64,000 nucleotides of DNA. Source: Magnaporthiopsis rhizophila (Eukaryota > Ascomycota > Sordariomycetes > Magnaporthales > Magnaporthaceae). Of the stretch, positions 56,165-64,000 are shown one piece after another. The stretch is taken from the NCBI GenBank assembly GCA_003049465.1, contig PYSS01000155.1:1-64000 (forward strand). Direction: 5' to 3'. A model generated the notes under the pieces. The model was not told the DNA's origin. It did no database searches and saw only the letters and a list, made by a program, of their open reading frames with translations. Position 1 is the stretch's first letter; each line of letters opens with the position of its first letter. The translations under genes were made by a program, and so were the position numbers.

Positions 56165-58080
56165 TTTCTTTCCTTGACTCTCTTTTCTTGCTCTGGATTT
56201 CCCTTTTCGTTCTCGTCACCGCACCGATTTGCATTTACGTCATGAGCTCACGACGCCGAGATGAAGCCAGTCATTCGTTATGATTCCTCTCTGAACACAT
56301 ATACCAGATATTCCCCTTGGTGCTGAATATTAACACCCCGCTTGAGCCTTTTTTTTTTCGACATTTACCCATTCAAATCCTACCTACCTTTACACATATA
56401 CCCCTCTTATTCTTATTTCATTCTGACGCACGACAGAAGATGAGATACGAGGATCTGTACTACAAGATTTTTCTTTGATTTACGCATAGACCTATACCCC
56501 CACCCAGCCTTTTGCATCCACGGTAACGGCGCGCGCCCTTGGTTTGGCCGGCCTTTTCGGGCCGCTTGGAGATACAGGAAAGAAAGGATTGCGGAAGTGG
56601 ATACTCGAGCATCGATCGTCACTTGGAGAGAGAGGAGACCCGTTTGGTGGGTGCTGGATGGGCAGATTTTCCCGCGTTGGCCACAGACAGAAACGTCAGC
56701 CGACGCAATCATATAGAAGCAAAAAGAGAATAAATAGATGGACAGGCGTGGTCCATGTGAGCAGATGCGACATGATGTCGGATCCCGCCGAAGAGGTGAT
56801 GATTTGCAGGATTTGAGAGCATACGAGTGTGATATGGAGAAGATGCCGGATTGGGAGACCAGATCTCGTCGGTTTTCTCGGTTGATGCACGGCCCAGGTC
56901 TCACGATATACATCCATCTATTGCCTTCGGCGAGCCGCCGGCTCGGCGAAGTGTTCGTTATTAAAATCGGGAGATGAAATATAGAGAAACTTCCTGGGTC
57001 CGATATCGCGACTGGCAAATACAGCCCTTTGCGAGACCTGGATTGGCTGGATAGGGTGGTAATAGGTAACAGCGGGTGGAACGTTGCCCCGACATCTGGT
57101 GAGGAAGGAAAATGAAATATTGACGTTGATGCCCAATAATCTGCGCTCGGCGTAGCATTCCCAAGAACGCCTCGGGTCTGGCACAGGCTACATTAGTATC
57201 CCGATTTCAATCTGCATCAGTAGCTTGTATATACCTCAGCTGAGCTGGGGAGTTGCAGTACCCTTGCATGCCATGTGGTGTGTGTGTGTGGCCTGGGGGC
57301 GCGTACGAGGCTGCAACTTTTACCCGCCCGTGCCGCCCATTTTTTGCTATGCGTGGTGTTGTGCTCCACGGATACGAGGCCGGGGCAGGTGATGCGGGAG
57401 GACGGCCCGAAGGTGTCCCCAATCTGGGGAGGCGGGGTGTGTGTAATGGAGGTGGGATCTGGAGCTGTACATATCACGCAATTCTAGGAGCAGTATGGTG
57501 GATGGGGCGAGAGGGGCAAATGTGACGGTTCAGTTCAGCTCTGCTTGCAGGTTCGTATCGAAGGATTCCAGCCCACCTGCAAGCTGCATGCACTTTGTTT
57601 GGCTGGTATTTGCAGGGGAGCACATGGAGTATTGAAAACACGCGTTTCTTTTATTAAAATTATGGACATAAAAACCGGGGCAGGGGTTGTGCCCTAGGAT
57701 GCTGAAGGAGTGGAAGGTAAAGAATAAAACCCCCCGGTGAAGCAACCAGAAACAAAGGAAGTAGAGAAGAGAAGAAGAAAGGGTGCTGTGAGAAGAGAAC
57801 TGCACCGGTCGATCACCCTCTGTGATTAAATCCCCAAGCAGATCTTGTGTGTAATGGGTAGCTTCGAAAATGTAGAAAGCGAAGGAAGGTCGAAAATAGA
57901 AGGAATCCCTGAAAAAAAAACCCTGCCGCCAGACATGCTATACGAGAGAGAAAAAGAGAGATCTAGTAGACGCTAAAGGAATGACAAAAAGGGATGGAGG
58001 ATGGCAAAAGACTGGAAACTATTCACATCAAATAGCCAGGAACAGAAAAAAGAGTGGTCGGTTCGCGGAGAGAAGCTAGC
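56165..58080. other. Convergent intergenic stretch, nothing recognised
   Basis: About 1.9 kb between the kinesin stop and the But2-like gene stop. A 201-codon minus frame (56413-57018) and smaller ones have irregular composition and no motif. The segment probably holds two long 3' ends. Confidence 0.55.
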
Positions 58081-58536
58081 TTAGCAGCTGTGGCTGATGC
58101 GCAGACCAGCGCCGGCCTGGGCAGCATAGCTGACGGAGGCGGGGCCCTCGCCGGCGATCTCGAGGCGGTAGGCCATGTAGGGCCTGCAGCCGAACGAGTT
58201 GATGAAGCGGCGGGTGGGCTCGGTGGGCGAGCTCTGGAAGGTGATGGTGCCGACGATGGAGCCGGGGCTGTTGCCGTTGAGGTCGATGACGTTGACGGCC
58301 GCGTTGCCCGACGACTGGATGGGGAAGCCGGCGGGGAAGTAGGCCTCGAGCTGGCAGGCGCCGACGGCCGTGGAGGGCGGGTAGAAGGACACCCATTGCG
58401 GGTTGCCCTTGGACACGGACAGGCCCGCGGGAGAGGGGGCGACGAACTGGCAGGCGCGCTTGGACACCTCAGCCGGGGCCGGGGCGGCGGAGACGGCGGT
58501 GGCCAGGAGGGCGGTGAGGACGGTGGTGAACTGCAT
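58081..58536 (-). CDS. Small secreted But2-like protein
   Basis: A 151-residue secreted protein resembling the C-terminal domain of the But2 family, whose role in filamentous fungi is unknown. The signal peptide spans about 1-17 (MQFTTVLTALLATAVSA), followed by a short propeptide ending SKR at about residue 27, a Kex2-type site. The mature domain has three Cys (ACQFVAP, GACQLEAYFP, FGCRPYM, plus a terminal HSC, four in all) and family-like strands: QLEAYFPAGFPIQSSG, AAVNVIDLNGNSPGSIVGTI and RFINSFGCRPYMAYRLEIA. The ATG at 58536 was chosen because the signal peptide begins there; upstream frame is low-complexity leader. Strongly C/G-ending codons suggest good expression. Confidence 0.8.
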   Translation of the reverse strand: MQFTTVLTALLATAVSAAPAPAEVSKRACQFVAPSPAGLSVSKGNPQWVSFYPPSTAVGACQLEAYFPAGFPIQSSGNAAVNVIDLNGNSPGSIVGTITFQSSPTEPTRRFINSFGCRPYMAYRLEIAGEGPASVSYAAQAGAGLRISHSC

Positions 58537-59015
58537 TTTGATGGTTGCGGTGGGTTTTTGAAGTAGTGGGAGTGAGTGTTTTGTTGGTTGGTGCTTAAGA
58601 AGCGATGGTAGATGTATAGAAAGATGAGCGAAGGTGCTTGTTGTTGTTTGTTTTGAGTGAGAGTGAGAGAAGGCTGAAGATGCTGATGAGGATGGAGATA
58701 GAGGGAAAAGATGTCGATGAATAGCGAGGGTATCGCCTCTCTTATATACACGAGAGACGAGGCCTTTCCATCCATCCAGTACGTATCCATCCGCCTTGCT
58801 CGCCATGTTCTCCCCAGGCTGCCTTGTTCGTCCATAGCCTGCCTGGGCTGGGCTGCAACGTGCCATTCCCGAAGCCGGGCGGGCACAGCAACAAACCCGT
58901 TTTCGAGGGATGGTTGAAGGATGGAATCTCGTGTAAGCCTCGAGGGTGGAGTGAGCTAGCTGGCTAGCTCACCACCACCACCGCCATCCGCCACACCCGC
59001 ATGACGCTAGGAGAG

Positions 59016-59055
<40 letters not shown>

Positions 59056-59080
59056 NNNNNNNNNNNNNNNNNNNNNNNNN

Positions 59081-59122
<42 letters not shown>

Positions 59123-61411
59123 AGGTGCATGCACTGCTCTGCTCTATCCCTCGGCGGGTTGGCCGTGACACTGCATGTGGCTCGCCGACTATCGGTGAGG
59201 GGAGCCAACATGAGCGGAACGCCGGGCAGTGCTTGATGCAGGTTGGAAGTATGGAGGGCAGGCAGGCAGGTGGAAGATCAGGTGCACATGCAAAGAAACT
59301 GCAGACTGCAAGCAAGCAAGCCATGGATCGAGGGACATGTACATGGTGGCATGGTACCTGGCTGGGCTGGATTGGCTGACTGAACTTCAGCTCATGCCGG
59401 GTAGGTACCGGATTGCAACGCTGCGTATACGTTTCCTCTCGCGCATGTCGCTCGGTCCGGCTTGGCAAACATGTAAGGGCGGCGACTTTGTGACGTCCGA
59501 AAGTGGTAACCCAGACGGGGTGGGGATGACCATCACCCACACTTACAGTGACTCCGCCGGCAGGGACATCGGGCAGGCAGAAGACAAAAAGTGCCGGTTA
59601 GCGGATGACGTGTGGGGAGGGAGAGGCCTTGGGGGAGGCTGACGGAGCGGCCGTTATGCGGCCATTCCCCCCAAGGCTCCGACAATTGCCCGGTGGGATC
59701 AATTTTCGAATGTGCGTTTTTCTTGGAGGCTTTTTTTTTTCTGTTCAGCTCCTGGCCTGGCCTAGGCTGGGCAAGTATCACCGCCTACCTCGCATAACCT
59801 TGCCTTGAGAGCGAAACCAGAAAGCGGGAAGAAGGCTGGAGAGGCTTCGACGAACCTGCTGCGGGGAAATTTTCGGCATCATTACCGAAAGCTGCCCAAT
59901 GAAAAGACGCAGAACTACAGAGCCCTAGGGCTGATGATGTGTCTAGCTCAGCTGGGCAAAGTGCGTGCGGTGCTAGCTACCAGGTAGTGCACATGCCGCA
60001 GTCCCAGCCCAGTGGGTGGTGAGGCTGGGGCGACGTTAGGTTCGTGTTGGCGTTGGTGCTGGCGTTCGCATTGGCGTTGGTGCCCCCGATTCGATTTCTA
60101 AATAAAGAAGTTGGCAAATCAGAAGATGGGACCAAGACAAAGCCCTTGCGTCTTTTTTTTTTCCCACGCCGTTGGGATCTCGATCGGGAAACAGCGGGGG
60201 AAGAAGGGATGGAGAAATCGCATGGGTGATTCCCAGCCTCATTAGCCAGTAGCACAGGCGAGGCAGAAAATGACCCAGCTTTCGGCGGTAGCTCCGCACG
60301 GGATTTGCTGTGCCCCAGCCGCAAAACAATCGAGCACAGCTCAGCCCTAGCATCAATCGCACAGCATCTGCAGTCGACGACCAGCACCTGCTGCCAACAG
60401 TCAGTCTATTTGCCGCTTCGAGGCACGATTGAGCAGCGCCCACTGCAAGGGGCCCAAAACCTGGATCATGATCCCTCACATACCTACCTCTGCGGTGGTG
60501 ATGATGTCGAGGGATTCCATTCCCTCAGCTAATCCTCTTACGGCGCCATCTTTGCAAGAATCGTAGAAAAGACGGGGTCGTCGGGCGTGTGTGACTTTTC
60601 GGCGAGGCACAGCCCCGGCAGCTGGAAATGCAAGGAGGAATGATGGTGGTGAGGCCTTGTGGAGAGAGAGCAGAGCAGAGCAGAAAAGAGCAGAGGGTGA
60701 GACATGCAGACGGACTAGGTAGGTAAACAGCCAGCAGCTGACATGAAGCGGCACGGAGCTGAAGCCTTCAGCAGCCCACGACTCGGCAGATTTGCGGGAG
60801 GAGCGTTGCGGCCGCGCCTGATTGGTCCCGGAGCGTGGTGTCAGACGGCGGCAGGCAGAACGGACCACCAGGGAAGGGTGGTGAGATCAGCGGCCCAGCG
60901 TCGTTATGGGCCGGCACTTCATCGACCCGGCCAGGCGAGAAGGCCATGTCGCCGACGCCGCAATCCACAAGGCACGTAGGTATATGCTTAAAACCATCCT
61001 GTGCCGCAACCCCACTCACAAGCTTTTTCTTTTCCCCATCCTACTGCGCGCTGGGGCTGGCTGTCTTACAAACCTTGGGAGAGTGAGTTGGAGGCCCTCA
61101 ACGACCATGCCACGTACGCATCTCGTCACGCGACCACTGACGGATTTCTCCCCACCTGGCTGATCTCGTATGATTTCTTGTGACTGCATTCCGTGGATGA
61201 TCTGGAGACAGGGCGCATCTACCTAGTGACCTCCCCTTTGAACAGGCAGGCAAGGCAACAAGGCAGGGCGAGCACAGCCCCGGCACCGGCAACGTCGGCT
61301 AGGTCTGACAGGAGGAAACAAAATACACGCAAGAGAGCTATGTATCTCCCACGGTATGTACACTTCTTCCGGATACTTGCTCTCCACGCTCAGGACAGTC
61401 ACCCGGTTCGG
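58537..61411. other. Intergenic region with poly-A assembly gap
   Basis: About 2.9 kb between the But2-like gene start and the methyltransferase stop. The poly-A/N block at 59016-59121 is listed separately. An imperfect GTTGGCGTTGGTGC-type tandem repeat lies at about 60040-60082. Frames found here are low-complexity and not credible. Confidence 0.55.
59016..59121. other. Assembly gap (25 N) inside a poly-A run
   Basis: Forty A, then N at 59056-59080, then 41 A. As at 47378-47452, the homopolymer at both gap edges points to assembly failure in or because of a homopolymer. Confidence 0.85.
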
Positions 61412-62592
61412 TCACTTCTGGAAGGCCATGACGGCGTATCTGAAGTTTCCGTTGGCGTAGCCTCGCCTCATGGCGCGGAACGACTGCAGGAAAGCAATGC
61501 CGTCGCGACCCTGGCTGAGGGCAAACGCCCAAAGCGAGGGCTTCTGGATCAGGGACCAGGTGATATCCCTGAAACGGCGTGTGCTCACCGTCAGCCCTCG
61601 GGTGAGAAATCAGGGGGGCTTTTGTTTTCAGGGTAGTAGAAATAACATACCAAGTCTTGCTCACTTCTTTGCTGATATCCTTGGGAGGGGCTATGACTTT
61701 CAGCCCGGCTGCTGTTGCCATCTCGACGTGCTCGCGCTGAGTGAAAAGAGGCGGGAGCAGCATGCCATCTTGTCATTGGAGAGGAAAAAAAAAATCAGCC
61801 TGTTAGCCTCTGAGAGAGTCGTGGCTGTTTCGATCCTAGGCATGGCCACTCACCTTCTATGGGCTTGATGTCGTTCTCATAGCCCTGGGCGTCAAGGTTC
61901 TCGGCCTTGAACCAGTCGTTGAGGACGACGCGGCCGCCCGGCTTGAGGACGGCGAGGGCGTTGCGGAAGAAGAGCGGCTTGTCTGGGAAGTGGGTCAGGG
62001 CCTCGCTGATCCAGACGGCGTCAAAGTCGCCCGGGAAGCGGCCGCCCATCTTCTCGGCGTCCAGCTCCATGAAGCGGACCATGCCCTTGCCGAGTGCAAT
62101 GAAGCCGTCGGAGTCGGGCTCGACAGCGGCAGTGGTGGCAGCAACGGCGTCAGTTCCCCCCTCCTTGGCCCTCTCGGCCTCGGCGGCGGTGACGGTCAGG
62201 CGCTTGGCGATCTCGACCTGCTTGTCCGAGATGGTGATGCCCGTGACGGTGCAGCCGAGCTGCGAGGCGAGATAGCGCGCCGTGCCGCCCATGCCGCAGC
62301 CGACGTCCAGCACGGTCGAGCCCGGGGCGAAGTTTGAGATTTCGACCAGCAGTTTGATCAGGTTGACCTGGGCGACCTCTTTGCTGTCGTTGGCCCTGCT
62401 CTCCTCGGTCGGCCAGTAGCCGTGGTGGATGTGCTCTCCCCACAGGCTGAGATAGTAGTCGCTGGCGAGGTCGTAGTGCAGCTTGATCCTGTCCTTGAGC
62501 GCCTGCATCGTCGTGTGCGCCAAGCCGAGAGGGGTCTCATATTGCTTGCTCAGCTCTGTGGCCTCGTCTCCTGGTGGTGCCGTGGTGGCCAT
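61412..62592 (-). CDS. UbiE-type SAM-dependent methyltransferase (tocopherol-methyltransferase-like)
   Basis: A class I methyltransferase of the gamma-tocopherol/sterol-methyltransferase-like group; its substrate is not known. Exons 62592-61854, 61768-61651 and 61568-61412 (introns 85 and 82 nt, phases 1 and 2) give 337 aa. The SAM-binding loop is VLDVGCGMGGTARYLA (about residue 85), followed by GCTVTGITISDKQVEIAK and the post-loops DFDAVWISEALTHF and LKPGGRVVLNDW. HYDLASDYYLSLWGEHIHHGYW near the N-terminus marks this subgroup (two overlapping motifs, DLASDYYLSLWG and HIHHGYW). An Ala/Glu/Thr-rich insertion lies after the SAM motifs (about 125-155). The ATG at 62592 is the first in frame; the frame extends further up only through non-ATG codons. 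Confidence 0.85.
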
Positions 62593-63109
62593 ATTCGTAA
62601 ACAGCCGTGGTGTGGTCTGCGAAATAGAGGCGCGCTGTATCTTGCCGTGGTTCCCAGAAACACACTGAAGGTTGCTTTGTTGTGGTGGCGGTGATGGTGG
62701 TGCCAAATGTGAGGCCTAGGCCGCGTGTTCCGCGGTCGGCCCCTCACCGCGGCGGGCTGGGCGACCGAGCCACAGGCCAATGGGTCAAGAACGTCCAGCC
62801 ATTGGCCAGAGCTGTCTGTCCTGTGGAAACATGGATGCGAAAGTGAACTGCAAAACCCCTCTTGTTCACAGTGACGTCAGCCAATGAAAAGACTCTATGC
62901 GCGACTGAAGCTATCACGGAATATTATTTTTGAGCAGAGGACGGCCTGAAAAAGAGTCGACCCAGAAGCTCAGTTCAGGGCCGCACGCGCTTCTACGGAC
63001 CATGTCTCAGAGTGCTGCCCGTTCTTTGGGTGTTGCCAGCCGCACAAAAAGGTTACAACTGTATTGCCCCACACGGTCACAGCTGATTTTTTTTTTTTTT
63101 TTAAGAAAG

Positions 63110-63141
<32 letters not shown>

Positions 63142-63190
63142 GAAATACACACGCGATATCTTTCCCGCCAGGGGTCCTGTCTTCTGCGTG

Positions 63191-63305
63191 TTGTTGTGGC
63201 ACGCGAACAGGTCAAGCTTCGATCCAGCCTGGGGAAGCCAATCAGGCNTTGTTGTGGCACGCGAACAGGTCAAGCTTCGATCCAGCCTGGGGAAGCCAAT
63301 CAGGC
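63191..63305. repeat. 57-bp perfect direct duplication around a single N
   Basis: Bases 63191-63247 and 63249-63305 are identical, separated only by an N at 63248. This is the pattern left when two contig ends that overlap are joined without merging. Confidence 0.9.
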
Positions 63306-63743
63306 GTCGCCATCATACCACGTTCCTACCGTTACCAATCGGAGCCGAGACCACCACCACCGCGGGCCAACATGCAGACAAATCCATCCCATCCCTTGTC
63401 TTGCCGACTTTGCTCCTCCCCGATCTGGAAAGCAGAGAGTCCCCAGACCCCGCCTAAACCCCTGATGCCCCCTCGTCTGAGCCGAACCTGCTCCTCTTCA
63501 GCCCTCGAACCGACCTCCAGCAACCTGATCAGGCGGAGACTACAAGAGGCTGGACGCCCGGCTTGCCTTCCTTCAGCCCTGATGCCGGTGCCTGGCAGAC
63601 ACGTGCGTGTTGTTTCTTCTGTGACTGGGTTCTCCATGCAACCTTGGCTTGACAACTCCACGACTCCTGGCCGGCCTCGCCGCCCGTCGAAGGCACGTTG
63701 AGGCTCCGACCCGCTAGCAGCCAATTGGGCGTGCAGCCGGGCC

Positions 63744-63768
63744 CATCCATCCATCCATCCATCCATCC
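63744..63768. repeat. CCAT tetranucleotide microsatellite
   Basis: About six tandem CCAT units in non-coding sequence near the window end. Confidence 0.85.
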
Positions 63769-64000
63769 CACCCTTCGGTCAACAGCTCCAGCATAGCTCC
63801 CAGTTCCGGGACGTCATAGATTATCTCTCTCGTCTCGTGGGGGAATGGATCCCTCGTTTAAATTTATTGACTCTGCAGCTTGCCGGCCCTGTCCAAGCTG
63901 GCAAGCCTGCGGCCAGCCCCTCCGGTTGCGACCCTGCAGCTCGTTAATTATAAGAACGCCGAGATGGGAAGACACTCTGTGCATGGCCCAGCATGGTATC

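Larger units (their letters stand above)
62593..64000. other. Upstream region of the methyltransferase gene, nothing recognised
   Basis: About 1.4 kb to the window end, holding the methyltransferase promoter, a T16/A30 block (63087-63140), the duplicated segment at 63191-63305 and a short CCAT microsatellite (about 63744-63768). No gene is supported. Confidence 0.55.

Noticed and set aside
56413..57018. 201-codon minus-strand frame downstream of the kinesin gene
   Set aside because: Irregular codon use, no domain, and it lies in a likely 3' untranslated region.
60040..60082. GTTGGC-type imperfect tandem repeat as a possible CRISPR-like or regulatory array
   Set aside because: Units are short and degenerate without spacers; it is simple-sequence drift.
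62593..62706. N-terminal extension of the methyltransferase
   Set aside because: The frame extends upstream only from a TTG codon; the first ATG is at 62592.

Overview
The window is nuclear DNA of a filamentous ascomycete, most likely a Sordariomycete. The evidence is GC-rich genes with short GT-AG introns (about 50-110 nt), filamentous-fungal families (C2H2 plus fungal-type transcription factor, glucosylceramide synthase, UstYa/DUF3328, Asp f 4-like and But2-like secreted proteins) and unusually long intergenic stretches. It is a draft assembly: two N gaps sit inside homopolymers, and one single N is flanked by a 57-bp perfect duplication. I recognised no tRNA, rRNA, CRISPR array or transposon.

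Layout. 0-13.4 kb (all minus strand): vacuolar-type Ca2+ P-type ATPase, a transcription factor with paired C2H2 fingers and a polyglutamine run, and a YAR1-like ankyrin protein. 14-25.8 kb, housekeeping block: SPO11 (minus) head-to-head with ERG7 lanosterol synthase (plus), then SGT1, glucosylceramide synthase (minus) and tRNA endonuclease SEN2. 26-37 kb, mixed: a secreted rhamnogalacturonan acetylesterase, an unidentified frameshifted relic, a gamma-butyrobetaine-hydroxylase-like dioxygenase, a secreted Asp f 4-like protein and an unknown multi-span membrane protein. 37-46.2 kb, accessory: a decayed MFS transporter, a saccharopine-reductase-like gene with two in-frame stops, a hypothetical gene, and a divergent pair made of a seven-exon UstYa-type oxidase and a small secreted Tyr-rich repeat protein. 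47-64 kb: NOP10 and NOB1 (convergent ribosome-biogenesis genes), a kinesin-3 (UNC-104 type), a secreted But2-like protein and a UbiE-type methyltransferase.

Two observations stand out. First, SPO11 reconstructs into seven well-spliced exons but carries one in-frame TAG where the fold suggests an aromatic residue, probably Trp. Sordariomycetes perform A-to-I mRNA editing in sexual tissue, with UAG (to UGG) a favoured target, so this meiosis gene may be decodable only in perithecia. Second, the UstYa-like oxidase beside a secreted protein with three tandem Tyr-rich decapeptides ending at a Lys-Arg site resembles a minimal dikaritin-type RiPP locus.

All exon structures were worked out by eye from splice sites, reading phase and family resemblance. 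No search, alignment or RNA evidence was available.
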